The position numbers and the translations under genes were made by a program. The notes under the pieces are model-generated. The model was not told where the DNA came from and made no database searches. It was given only the letters and a program-made list of their open reading frames with translations. From contig JAQGBZ010000011.1 in NCBI GenBank assembly GCA_034687125.1, positions 434,001 to 498,000 of the forward strand: a stretch of DNA of 64,000 bases, read 5' to 3'. The stretch comes from Neelides folsomi. Lineage: Eukaryota; Arthropoda; Collembola; Neelipleona; Neelidae. Shown here in pieces: positions 38,933-51,007 of this stretch; the first letter of the stretch is position 1; each line of letters opens with the position of its first letter.

Positions 38933-41910
38933 ATGAGGGACGAAGAAGAAGGAGAAGGCGAGGGAGGAGAAGGTCCATTGATCCTTAAAAATCCAATTGG
39001 GGTTAGTATGACTTTAATTAAGATATTTTATATTTACTTAAATAATTCAACTTCGGGTATTACATTTAGAACTGGGTAAATCGGGTAATGGTATATAAAG
39101 CATGGGTCTATGGTCAAGGCACATGCTTGTTTACACAAAGTAAGCGGGCATAAAGGCAAGGATTGACCAGAATCGGTTGTTAAACTTATTTCTTACAAAT
39201 ATATAAAAATTAATTGGATTTAAATGTTATACAGAAATATAATAGTAGACATAATTAATAAAAATAAATTGATAATTATGGAAAAAAATATCAAAAATTA
39301 TTAGCAGAGGATGGTATCGATCCATCTACCTCTGGGTTATGGGCCCAGCACGCTTCCATTGCGCCACTCTGCTTATTATGCCAGACTCCTGGCTTTTTCA
39401 TACCCTTATACCAAACATTGGTTTGCCTTCAAAAATAAACGTTTTACAAACTCTTATTTAACTTTAACCTTCAATTTATAATGATCTAAATCTTAAATAT
39501 ATTAATATAAAAAATTTCTTATTAAATATACTGTAAGCGTATATTGTAAATTTAGCCCTGGTTGGAACTATTTAATTGAAAAATCTCATATTACCTCAAC
39601 AAGTGTTAAGAAAAATCATTGGGCATTAAAATATGCATATGCAATTACCAAACTTAGAATTTTAGCATTAAAATGATCATATTTAGGAGTATTTTGGATC
39701 CCGGAATGACAAAAACGAAAGACATGGAAGAGGACGGGCTCTACTCCCAAATTGCGACATTTACTTGGGCACTTACTTCAAGGGAAAACGGCATGGAATC
39801 GGAGTGTACAAGTATCGAAAAGGAAATGGTGCAAGATATGGTGGACATTGGGTCATGGGAGAAAAGACAGGATGGGGAGTAAATTGAAAACACAATATAA
39901 ATACTGATAAGAATATAAAAATGAATTCCTACATTACCCTACTTATGTATACTATAACTAAATCATTATATTAAGGTTTGTCAGATAATTAATAGAACTA
40001 ATTAACCATGTCTTTTTAATTACTAGGTTCAATACTTCCCCGATGCATCCTACTATACGGGTAATTCATATTATATTTATTTAATTAAGAATATACCCCT
40101 AATTTTTTAGTATTTTGAAATATTTTGTAAACCTTAAGTATATTAAATACCATAAGATTTTTCCATTTTAATTTTCAATATTTTTGTAAGGATTTTGGTT
40201 GCGTGGACTGAAGCATGGTTGGGGTATTTATGTTTACGCCAACGGGGATGAATATGAAGGTTGGTGGTATCAAGGGAAGAGAAATGGTAGGGGAATTTTC
40301 AAGACAAAGAAAACTGGAGAAAAATTCGTTGGTCAATGGATTCTTGGAAAGCGACAAGGGAATGGAATGCTCATTCGAAAACATCATCGATTCATTGGAA
40401 ACTGGTACAATGATGTTGTAAGTAATCCACAGAAATTTTCTCATCTTTAATATTAATTCACTTTAACAAAATTGTAAACATTAACAAAATTGTAAATATT
40501 GGTTTGTTTCTTAGCCCAAAGGCCCCGGAGTTTACATTTTCCCCGATCTTGGTGTTGAACAACATGGAAAGTATACAATTGTTAAAGCTAAACCCGAAGG
40601 TGTTGGTCGTTGGTTAGCTGGAGTATATCAAGTTATTAGTATGAGGGCTGCACCACCTCCAATGAATCCAATGCAATTTGAGAAGGAGCGTCGCGCTTTC
40701 CTTGTAAAAATCAAACTCAAAAATCTCCATATTTTTTATTTTTTAATTAAAAGTTAACAAAATATACTTCCATACATTAGATGGCTGCAGATGAATATGG
40801 CGGAGAGGACGAATATCACGGCGAAGATTCTTACATGCTCAACAAACTTGGTGAATATTATGGCGAAGACAATGAAGATAAAATGCCAAAAGGCCCAGGA
40901 GGGGACAGAAAGCCCCAAATTACTCCTGAATGTTTTGAACAACAACTTTTTTGCGAAATAAAAGCTAAAGTTGATGGAGATTTGGCCATGGACAACCCTC
41001 AGATTCCTGTCGTTCCTCATTGGCGAGTTGTGCAGATCACTGGATTGATGACACCAATTCCTGATGAGACTGTTCCACCACCTCCCATTCCACTTGTGCC
41101 GTCTCCTCCAGTGGAGAAAGAACAAAAGAAGGAAGTGAAGAAGGAAGAATGCAAGCCGGAGGAGGAAGATGAACTTGACAAAGCCAGACGTGAAGCAATG
41201 TTGCATAAACTGGAAGATGTTTATGTGGGAGGAGGCGTTTGTCAAGATAATGAGATTGAAATTAGACTTCCAGAGCCTGAACCTCCTTATACAAAATTCT
41301 CGACGATTAGTTTGACCAACATGGACTCTTTGAAGGCGGATGTTGAAAAAGCTAAAGTTGAGCAATTGCCACCTCTTGATATTGAAGAGGCCATGAAGGA
41401 GAATGCGTATGTGTTGATTACCATTTAATTGTTTTTATATTATAGTAATTTAATATTATTTACATTAGAATTGGAAGATTAGAAGATTAATAATTAATAA
41501 CATTGTATTAAAATAAATGTAGACAAGGGCTCGACATTTCCAAAAAATGGAAGGAAACTTTGGCGGATTACCGTCGTTGCATTGGACCGGAAAAGCCAAA
41601 GGGACTCCCTGATAAAGTGGAAGCCAAAAAAGTGTCTTTGGCCGATTCACAACCAACAGAACAGGAAGTCGAAGAAGAAGAGGAAGAAGAAATGGGAGAT
41701 GCGGCAAGCAATGTTGGAGACTTCTCAATGAATAACTTAGGACAATTAGATAACTTTGGGCAGATGAACGATCAAGGATTAAACAATGGGCAAATGGACG
41801 AATTCGGACAAATGATCAATCAGGGTCAAATTAACGAATTCTGGCAGATGATGGCCGGTCAACAGGGAATGGAAAACGTAATTCCTCATTTAAACAATGA
41901 TATGAAATAA
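38933..41910 (+). CDS. RSPH1: Radial spoke head protein 1 (MORN repeats)
   Basis: A radial spoke head component of motile 9+2 axonemes. Exons 38933-39001, 39687-39878, 40027-40060, 40191-40417, 40515-40703, 40781-41406 and 41523-41910 join in phase to 574 residues. After an acidic start come about six MORN repeats (about 20-175; [97 protein letters not shown]). The RSPH1-specific blocks [18 protein letters not shown] and [12 protein letters not shown] follow. Human RSPH1 is 309 aa. The extra length is an acidic, proline-rich middle and a Q/N/M-rich C terminus with loose repeats ([26 protein letters not shown]). Intron 1 (685 nt) contains an antisense initiator tRNA gene. The ATG at 38933 is followed by the expected [11 protein letters not shown] acidic leader. 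Confidence 0.9.
39302..39373 (-). tRNA. Initiator tRNA-Met (CAT)
   Basis: Reads AGCAGAG at the 5' end and CTCTGCT at the 3' end, a full 7-bp acceptor stem. The anticodon arm CTGGG-CCCATAA-CCCAG carries CAT, and the T arm GATGG-ATCGATA-CCATC keeps the animal initiator A54 and A60. The 72-nt gene has no intron, and T runs follow on the minus strand as a Pol III terminator. Compared from memory with the usual animal initiator, it differs in the D loop (A at position 15), the variable loop (A at 48) and T-loop position 59. It lies antisense inside intron 1 of RSPH1. Confidence 0.95.
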
Positions 41911-42246
41911 TTTTATATTTACAAGATTGGATAATGAAATAATGCCTATGTTTTTTTAAGTTTTCTGACAATGAAGATAATGAAGAGTGGGAAATGGTCT
42001 AAACATTTGAGAATAAAGTGGAAAAATGCTCTCTATATTTATGTTCAATGGTTAAAACATCATGTATCAAAATATTGTGTGAATAATTATGTAAATGTGA
42101 AATAAATTAGGTTTATTGTACAAAAATAAATATATTTAAAGATGATATTAATTTGAGATCGTTATTTAATTTTAATGCATAATATTGTTTAGAGTATTGG
42201 ACGTTCAATAGAAAATTCATGCAGTGACATACCATACAATAGCTAA
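41911..42246. other. Convergent intergenic region
   Basis: 336 bp between the stop codons of RSPH1 (+) and DNAAF10 (-), presumably overlapping or abutting 3' UTRs. It includes an AATAAA-like signal (GAAATAAATTAG near 42100). Nothing else seen. Confidence 0.6.
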
Positions 42247-44246
42247 TCAATAATTCACCAATTTAGTGACAATGACAAGTCTGAGAACTTGATCAAAGCT
42301 CGTACAAACAGCAAGTCCTAGTTTTTCTGGACACCAATCAAATGAAGCAAGGGGTTGAGTCGAAAGGGTCATATTTTGAAGGAGATCGACCGATCCAACG
42401 ACACCCACTTCTTTTCCATCCGTCACATCCTTCATTGATCGATTTTCAGGATAGTTGCTGTTTTTTGTAAAATAAATAATCAAAATTAATCGAAACTCAC
42501 TAATACATTTTACATTTACACATTTTTAAACGCAGTAACGTAGGCGTTAAACTAAACAATATGAAAACAAATTCTTACTATTTCCACAAGCAAAGAGAAC
42601 CCGAACCTCCTGCAGTCATAAAAATGTCCCTGTTTTGAGGACAATGCCGACCGAGCCATATTGTAGCTTTATGAGCCTAAGTATTAAAAGTACAATTTAG
42701 TAAGATGATCTTTATCAAGTTGATATAATTTGAAAAATAGATCAAGGAATTAAAAAAATTATAATTTTATTATAAACAATTTTAAATGGCTATAAAACAT
42801 ACCTTTTCGGTTAATCCAGTATAACCCTTAATTGGATGCAACGTGCGCAGTTCGAAAACGTGAAATTTTGCTTCAATCGTCGTGACTAACTGTAAAGAAA
42901 ATCAAATGGATACTATCAATAAGCAATACTTACACTCTAATAATGTATTGCAATAATTATTAATTATGCAATTAAGCAAGGTGTAGAGTATAATTTGTTT
43001 TTATGTTAATCTGTTTAATATGTTAATATCTGGTTAATTTCTAGTTAAAAGAAATGATTATAATGTTTAATAATAATGGTAAATAATTATTTTGTAATAT
43101 ACTTAATGTTAGAATAATTACCAATTTATTGACTGGTATATCTTTGCGATCAAATTCAACAGAGCAAACTCCATTTTTGACGTTTTTTTCCCAAATTGCT
43201 TTCATTTCTCTCAGATCAAATAACTTGACATCTCCATTATCGTAACCAGCTACGAGCATTCTTTCTTCATTATTATAAGAATTTCCTATAAGCAAAAGGA
43301 AAATAAACTAAATATATTTCAATTTAAAACAATTATCACTTCGACATTTTGAAGTATTTATATGAAAAGCTGTAAATACCAAAGCAAACAGTCCAACAGT
43401 CTCTTTTAGCACTATCTTGGGAAGTTTCAATGACGGCTACAGGTTTATGTTTCTCTCTAATATCCCACACTTTTACCCGACCTGTTAATTATTTTTTTCA
43501 CATTAATATCAAGTCATCTTATATAAAATGTTCTAAAATAAAATTTATATGAAACAATAATTAATTACAAACAAAAAACAAATGTATAAAGTTAAAATGA
43601 TGGTCATTTTACCGTCCCTACTTCCTGTTGCAATTTCTTGAGATCCACATCCAATTCCTCCAATCGCATCAATAGCATTAATAATCTCATCATGTCCTTT
43701 AACATCGTAAATTATCTTACTGGTCTCCATATCCCTTCAAAATTGAAGATTATCAAACACAGAAGAAAATCATATGGGTTAAAATCGAGCCTTTTATTAT
43801 TATTAACCACAAAATACCAGATTTGCATCTCTCCGTTAAAGTTTCCCGTTGCCAAATGCTTTGCTGCAAAAGGTGATGCTCCGTAGCTTGAACATTTAAT
43901 TGAAGCTGGAGTTTCGATCTAAAATTATAAAATATTAAGCTCATTAAAATTTAAGATTATAAATAATTATAATTACATTAATATTTAATTGACACATTAA
44001 ATATTAAAGTATATGTATTTATAATATTTGTACAATGTAAAGATATTGTATTTAGAATTTCGATTAATTAACCTTTTTGACTGATGTCATTTCGTTTGAA
44101 GATATTTCGAACATTTCAATGACTCCCGTTCCTTTAGGACGTGATCCAACGACTGTGAATTTTGCAGTTTTCGGGACCCATTTGCAGTCAAATAAAGTGT
44201 AATCAAGCCCTTTTTCAACGTGACAAATCACCTGAGGCTTGTCCAT
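42247..44246 (-). CDS. DNAAF10: DNAAF10 / WDR92 (Monad), axonemal dynein assembly factor
   Basis: A seven-bladed WD40 protein that works with the R2TP-like prefoldin complex in cytoplasmic preassembly of axonemal dyneins. Eight minus-strand exons (44073-44246, 43818-43918, 43613-43734, 43380-43481, 43122-43285, 42803-42889, 42579-42676, 42247-42457) join to 352 residues (human 357). Near-identical family strings run the whole length: [113 protein letters not shown] and SSFDQ-like [15 protein letters not shown] at the end. The gene is head to head with RRP36 and tail to tail with RSPH1. Confidence 0.95.
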
Positions 44247-44607
44247 CCTCTAAAATAACAAATAAATATATTTTCAACCTATAAATGATATTAATATTAA
44301 AATTAATAGATTTAACTTCTTCCTAACGTTAATTCAAATTTTGGCGTAGTCTTGAAATAGTCGTGTAATAAATGGGTTAAAGAAATAACATCCTTATTGG
44401 GGAGTAATGAGAGTTGATGTTAACATATCCCTATTCAATGATACCGAATATTGCTCATATAAATATTCTCTTGTAGTCGACAAATAAAAAGAGAATGTGC
44501 GAATTTAATACAAGAAATCATACCAAGCGAATCTCCTTCTTGTTGTTTTAATCCTCAAAATATTTAAACGTAAAGAAATTGCCAATTTCTGATTTTGGAT
44601 CGAAGAA
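44247..44607. promoter_or_regulatory. Putative bidirectional promoter, DNAAF10 and RRP36
   Basis: 361 bp separate the two start codons, so both 5' UTRs and promoters must fit here. AT-rich with no TATA box in a convincing position. No X-box that I could be sure of. Confidence 0.5.
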
Positions 44608-45937
44608 ATGGGGAGACCAAAGGTGAGCTCTCTTTTTATTTAATCGATAAAACAACTTTGGACATGCATGTGAGATACACAATTGAGATTGATACTTTGG
44701 GGTCTTGATTGATAGCAAATTGTTACAAGAAGCCCCAAATTGTCTGTTGCTCTGATAATTAAATATGCATTTTAATTAATATTTAAATTAATTTAAATTA
44801 ACAGACAAAGACCAACAATGTCAGTGTCGAGTCAATGAAGCATACTCAAGAAGAAGCAAAGTACAGCGATGATGGAGATAAACATCAAAAGCCAGAATCA
44901 GATTCAGAAGAACCAAGTTCGTCAGACGAAGATGAAATGAATGTTGATGAGAGTAATGATGAAGATGTTGAACAAAGAGTAAGTAGAGTTAAATAAGACA
45001 TTACAATTTATAATTATCAAGCTTGTAAAAGGTCATCAAAGTTTAACTTTTGTTTATTTTAGACTGCAATTCGAAGTGAGCTGAGTAATTTAACTTTTGA
45101 AGAGCTTGAAGCCCTGAAAGATAAACTTGGCATAAAAGCTTATAATGAAGCAATGTTTGGAACATCGAGCAAAAAAACTACTGATAAAGAAGCAAAGAAA
45201 AAGTTTTTTAAAAGAACTAATAAAAATCGTCCTCGCGAAATTTCATCAAAGGTCCAAGTAGCCAAAATTCGAGAAGTGGTGCAGGCTCCTAAAAAATTAA
45301 TAAGAGATCCAAGGTTTGAATCTTTGTGTGGCGATTTTAATGAAAAGTTATGGGACAAGGAATACGAATTTCTCAAAAATATTCAAAAGAAAGAACTTGC
45401 AGAGATGGAACAAAAATTGAAAAGTAAAAAAGTTGACCCTGACGAACGAAGGAATATTCAAATTCATTTGCAGAAATTGGTATGAATTTACGAATCATTA
45501 TATTTTATAAACAATCCCAATTAAATCATATATATAATAATATAGAATAATTATAATGAATCATTTTTATGATTACCTAAACAGAAAAACAAAGCCAAAC
45601 TAGACGAAGAAAAGGAAAAATTAAATGTGAAGAAGCGTTCGCAGAGAGAAGAAAATAAAAAACGTTTGGAGGAAGGAAAAAAGCCATTCTACATTAAAAA
45701 ATGTAAATATATAGAAATTCACAATTTTAAACAAACAGCTCAATTTACCATTTCATCGGTAATTTCAATAATTAAATGGTCTTTATTTCAGCTACACAAA
45801 AATATTTGGACCTGTCTGAGAAATACGATGAATTAAAATCTTCAGGAAAACTGGAAAAGTATATGAAAAAGAAAAGGAAGAGTAATACCGTGCGAGATAA
45901 AAAGACATTGAATTTTAATAAAATGCAACGTTCCTGA
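44608..45937 (+). CDS. RRP36: Ribosomal RNA processing protein 36
   Basis: A nucleolar 90S pre-ribosome protein needed for early 18S rRNA cleavages. Exons 44608-44622, 44805-44978, 45063-45479, 45585-45702 and 45792-45937 join to 289 residues. The first coding exon is only 15 nt (MGRPK). An acidic Ser/Glu/Asp stretch follows, then the family core: NRPREISSKVQVAKIREVV, RDPRFESLCGDFNEKLWDKEYEFL, ERRNIQIHLQKL, a Lys/Arg/Glu coiled coil, KPFYIKK and KYDELKSSGKLEKYMKKKRK. Human RRP36 is 259 aa with the same order. It lies head to head with DNAAF10 and converges on PCNX4. Confidence 0.92.
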
Positions 45938-46115
45938 TTTTGATAAGTATTTACAACGTTTTAATAAAAAAAATACATTTTATTGAATTTCATTAAACTT
46001 TATAAAACATTGTCATCATATAAAATATTTTGTAAAAAATGCAAAAACCGTATTAAGACAAGGAGGTTAATAGTTAGAACAGTTAGATTAAGGTATCGTT
46101 GTATTCAATCTGAAT

Positions 46116-49100
46116 TTATGACACTTTGTATAGAGAAAAATCGAATTGATTGATTCGAAATGACGTGTCGTAGACTGCATATCCAAGTGGAGAGTCGGCT
46201 GATTGTGTAGAAATGTTTCTCATGAGATATCGATCGTGCTATTAAAACAAATTGGGTCAGAAATTACGTCTCAATTACCAGAAAGTTTATAAAAAATCAG
46301 CCAATAAACACAGTTTTAGTTGAGGAATAAGCCATTAAGTAAATAAACTAATAACGCTAATTGTTCGTACCTGGATAGAAAATCTCTCATCATCGTCGCT
46401 TGTTAAATAAAGCAATTCGAGGTTCAAGGTTGCCCATATCCCTTCCACTGCAAATCTTGAGACTTCTCCGATCCGAAATTCAACTCCAGGGTCGAAACGG
46501 AAAATTCTTAAGGTGCTTTCCCCATTCTCGTTTTCCTCCATCGATATGATATTTTTCTGATGTTCCTCAAGAAGAAGTGGAATTTCACTCGGGCAGGAAA
46601 AACTATAATCTTTTTCAAATGAAATCAACTCTTCGAATATTTCATCTTCAATGTTCTCAATTTCAAATGGAGTTGGCTCGCTTTCGCTCAAATTGTAAAT
46701 TTCATTCAGGGTCAATTTAGAAGCATATCTGCGCAAATATAAACAATATAATTTAGAGAGCATTAGATAATTAAGATATTAAGTATTTATAAATTTATAT
46801 ACCTAAAAGCTTTCACGATAAAATCTTGTGTTCCGACAAAGTTTCTACTTTTATTTGATAACTTTCCAGCTTCCTGAATAAAATCTGACCGAAAGAATTT
46901 GGCCAAATCAATATCATCCGAAACTAAAAATAATTCAAAGCTTTATCGCATGCTTCACATAAATAACATTAAGAATTCCATCAATTTTAGTAAAAATTGT
47001 AAATAATTTATCATGCACGATACGTTAAATTTCCTCACATTTATCTCCTATGATGATGCTCCATGTTTTTGTACAAAACTTTTCAACTCTCACTGATAAA
47101 AGTTTGGAAACATTTTGACTTTCCCCTAAACATTTATTGGCCCATTCCAAATTCACAACTTCATATTTTCTCAAATTGTCAGCCGACAATGATTGGAATT
47201 CATCTCTTGATTCATCATCATTGTCCCCTTTATTGTCTTCATTGCTTTGATTCATTTCAGTCAAATAAGGGAAGTTAAAGGAAGGGTCTCCTTCATTGTT
47301 AGAATTGATGTCATTTCCAATTATATTTTGACTAGCCAGGGGACTCATTTTAAATAAATAATCCTTTCTTGAACTTTCATCATCTGCATATTCCTCATCT
47401 TCTTCGTTCTCAAGTTCGGATTCTTCCTCGTAATCTCCCATTATTCTGATATAAGTCGAAGAGCCGTCATCGTTCATTTTGCATCCACTTGCAATTGAAC
47501 GCTTTTTGAAATCCCGATTATACTTCATTAAGAGATAAGAGAGACTTCTGTATAACATTCGCTGAAATGTATTCTTTTCTTCTGTTGTCTTCAAAGATCC
47601 GATTTTTGATTTGGATTCGGTGTAAGTCGCCACTTCAACTTGAAAGAGGGGTTTGACTGCACTTAAGAATTTGGCCATTTCACATTCACATCTCTTCCTT
47701 TTTTCGTCGAATGCATGGTCAAATAATTCATCAAGCCAAGCAGCTTCCTATTTTGAGACCATAATTAGCAATTAAAAATAATTAACTTAAATTACCTGAT
47801 GATGGCATGATGTTTGTTCTTGCATCTCCAATCCTTTGATTTGAATGTAAACAAAGTTCCATCCAGCAGTTACAATTCTCATGAAAATAAGTCGATCTTC
47901 ATAACGTGCCACGAAGCAATTCCCTTCCTCCATTTCTAAAAAATATACTTACTTTTAGACTTATTTACAATAATGACATATAATTATATCCAATAGAATT
48001 ACAATAGAATTAAATATTATCATTCTACTTTACTTTTAATAAGATTGTTAGTATTACTCAAATGAATTTTATGCGCTTTTCTTATGAATGATTTGGCCAG
48101 GGCTGGTCCAATTTGTGAATAAATTGTCCAATCTAAACTTCTGCAGTTATTGGTCCATACAAGTCTCATCTCTCTTTTTGATTTTGGAAACCATCTCGCT
48201 TTCCAAAATGAACAAGGCCTAGGAAAACTTCCAATAAAAATGGGAAGAGTGAAGAGAGGAATCAACGTTGCTCCCTCCACAAAACTTGCATATAAAAGAG
48301 ACGCGATAGAAATTGGCAAGAAGGTCATAGTGCAAACTGAAATCATTATTAAAATTCATATATCATTAATTCAATTAAGTATAAAATCATTAAATGGGGA
48401 AAAAACTCTATTATTTTTTACCTAAAATGTAGATTTTCTTATCAAAGAGTGAAGTGAGAATTGAAGCGTTGAAAAAAACAAGCATCATTTTAATATATTT
48501 GAGGAACCGCAAAAGCTTCTGTCTCAAAATTGATATAACAAATGCGGAAACGACAAATTCCAAAATGAAATCTTCAGGAGCGATTCGAGGCCAAAGAGTC
48601 GCAAGAGTCAAATCAACTGATGTATATTTTGGTTCTCTGACTGCAAGAGCAAAAGCTCTAATTGTTAGAGCAAAAATGAAAAGATTGCTCAACGAATGTT
48701 CGTTCATGGTCCTTGGCTTCTGTTCTAAATTGATCGCAACTGTCATCCAAAAATGAATAAGGAAAGTCAAAGAGCCGTCGATAATTGTAAATAAAATGAA
48801 AAATAATTTTGGCGGAGGTTTTTTCTTGAATAAAATTATATTCCTAATTCCCCAACAGAAGAAACTGATCGAGAACGCAATGGGCATTAAAATAATTTCA
48901 TTTTCTTTGTCTACTTCTAAATAAACGGCGAGTAAAACGACGCCTATCGAAATCCCAACTGTTAACACTGGTTTAATTATCTGTACAATGAAAGACTTTG
49001 TAGGCACATCTTCGCAAAGTGAGGACTTCACTTTCATGAGCAATCCTTTAAATTAATATCAATTAATTTTATATCTCTTTAAGTGTTATGATAATTGATT

Positions 49101-50409
49101 ATATAAATTATTTGTAATATATTTACCAGCATCTGAAGAAATGATATATCCAGATATACATTCAAGAACAATCACAATTGTGTAATCTTGGCCTGCTATA
49201 AAAACGAATATTGTGCAAAACACCGCTACAATTATTCCAAGAACAGTTCCAAAGTAGAAAAATGAAGGAGTTCCTCCCAAGAGTTTCAAAATCTGGGTGA
49301 AATTCAAAAAGTCACTAATTAACTAATTGTAATACGTTACGTATTTAATCATAAAAGTCATTAAAACATCCTTAACTTTAAGTAAAAGATATTAAGCTAA
49401 CCATTTCGAAGAACCAAGGAAAAAATGCATCAAGAGGTGGTAAAAGCCCAAGCACCCAAAGAAATGGCAAAAGAGCCAAACAAATGTTGAATGGAAAATG
49501 GTCAACTCCGTTTTCCGATATTCTAAAGTACACAATGAATAAATCGATTATTTATTTGAAAATCTAATTATGTAGAGTTTAACCTGTCCATTAGGAAGAA
49601 AGTAGTTCCAATAACAAGAGTGTAAAAAGGACGTTGAAGAAAGTCTTTCTTTCTTATAGGATCGAAAGGAAGTTCAGGTGGAAGATTGATCACGGCGCTA
49701 TAGCGGGCCACACACAATGCGAAAATTCCCATCAAGCTGAGTAACCTAGTTGGTCCCTTTATGTTAAAAATATTAAAAGTTTATTTCAATTTTCAAATGA
49801 TTGATTTTTCATTATTATTTCAATATATAACAACGGACTTCTCTTGTGATGATTGGTGTTGAAAGTGCAAAAGAAAGGGCTGAACAAATTATGGCCAAAA
49901 TATGTAAAACTCCAGCCGTAACATTTGGAGCAATGAACACCCAAGTCGATGATTTGAAACATCCTTCATTTTCAACCTTTTTAATTCAAATTTATAATCA
50001 AAATTAAACTGGAATTTAGATTCCAATGTACTTTAATTTATGTATCATACTTTGTTAACTACTTTAGTAAATTGTAAAAATTAACCTCATCTTCTTCTCC
50101 AAGAAAATTATCAGGTTCAGCAGGAGATACGTGAACTCTTTGGCCGCGTTTGAAAAGAAAAACAGCAATGTTGAGTGAAATGTCAACAAGGAAAATGCTA
50201 AGGCCGACCACGACAACTTCCCAATTCCCATTATAAGGAATCTCTGTGTAATGAACAAGTGATAGGAGGAGAGCAGGGAGAATAAAAATGACCAATTGGA
50301 TACAAATGTAAATAGGAGCTGAGAAGAGTCTTGGACCCCCGAGGAATGTTTGGAATAGTCGCTTAAGCGCAAAACACTTCTTGTACTCGCTAATGAGTGG
50401 AGGACTCAT
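46116..50409 (-). CDS. PCNX4: Pecanex-like protein 4 (multipass membrane protein)
   Basis: A multipass membrane protein of the pecanex family, function poorly known. About twelve minus-strand exons: 50086-50409, 49839-49976, 49584-49756, 49402-49522, 49127-49292, 48422-49045, one from 48336 down to about 48040, 47796-47936, 47039-47747, 46803-46923, 46371-46728, 46116-46238, giving about 1100 residues (human 1172). The start matches PCNX4 (FQTFLGGPRLFSAPIYICIQLVIF...EEDEVNF). Other landmarks are LPFLWVLGLLPPLDAFFPW, PLFTLPIFIGSFPRP, EDRLIFMRIVTAGWNFVYIQIKGLEMQEQTSCH and a C terminus with WATLNLELLYLTSDDDERFSIQ and SPLGYAVYD. The donor of exon 7 is unsettled (two in-phase candidates near 48034 and 48058), and exon 2 ends in an unusual GTCCGT donor. 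The segment between about 47150 and 47480 is acidic and low-complexity. Tail to tail with RRP36, head to head with the LRR gene. Confidence 0.9.
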
Positions 50410-51007
50410 TGTAAATATTAAAGACTTTTACTACGCGCGAAGAGAAGTGTTAAGGTTCCGTGGCCTGAAACTCGACTGAATCTTCAACCATGTTAAAAGT
50501 AGGGATTATATAAAATGCTAAAAATACGGAGAATCGATTCTTTGTCCTTTTCTCCGGAGATCCTCCAGCAGATTCGAGGCTGGGGCATGAGAGCCACCAG
50601 CTTCCCAAGGTCCTTAATCAACTATTGCCTCAATACACGTCCTGATGTTGACGGCTCGTCACCGTAGGAACGGGCTTTTACAGGGCTCCGTGTGAGACTC
50701 CACACGGCTCTGGATCCATTATTCATCTTTCATAATTTAACCATGTTGGAATAATGTAGTAGTAGTTTCAACTTCCTCTCTGCCATACAAATAGTTATGT
50801 ACACAAATAATGCATTAATCTTTTAGCATACATACATCAAATTAAGTTAAACGAGAGTAAGTTAAAAATTCAACAGGGAAAATTAATTATTAATTGGTAT
50901 CATTGTAAGTTAAGATTATGATTGGTCAAGTTCAAAATTTCAAGTGAGTTAATTAAGCATTAGATAATTAAATTATTAAGTAAAGTTAAATTGGACAAAT
51001 ACTCACC
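50410..51007. promoter_or_regulatory. Region between PCNX4 and the LRR gene
   Basis: 598 bp hold both divergent promoters. The centre (about 50545-50715) is markedly less AT-rich than the flanks. It contains a 50-codon open frame (listed separately) and a small hairpin, CCGTGTG-AGACTC-CACACGG, near 50687-50706. Confidence 0.5.
50515..50667 (+). CDS. Possible small ORF or gene fragment, 50 residues
   Basis: ATG at 50515 to TAG at 50667 encodes 50 residues that look protein-like (for example SPEILQQIRGWGMRATSFPR and LINYCLNTRPDVDGSSP), more so than random AT-rich DNA would give. I do not recognise the family. It could be a small protein, the remains of an exon, or an upstream exon of the LRR gene, although no convincing donor follows. 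Confidence 0.3.
   Translation: MLKIRRIDSLSFSPEILQQIRGWGMRATSFPRSLINYCLNTRPDVDGSSP

Noticed and set aside
40754-41365. 203-codon minus-strand open frame under RSPH1 exon 6
   Set aside because: An exact antisense of a well-supported RSPH1 exon, with composition explained by the Glu/Pro-rich coding strand.
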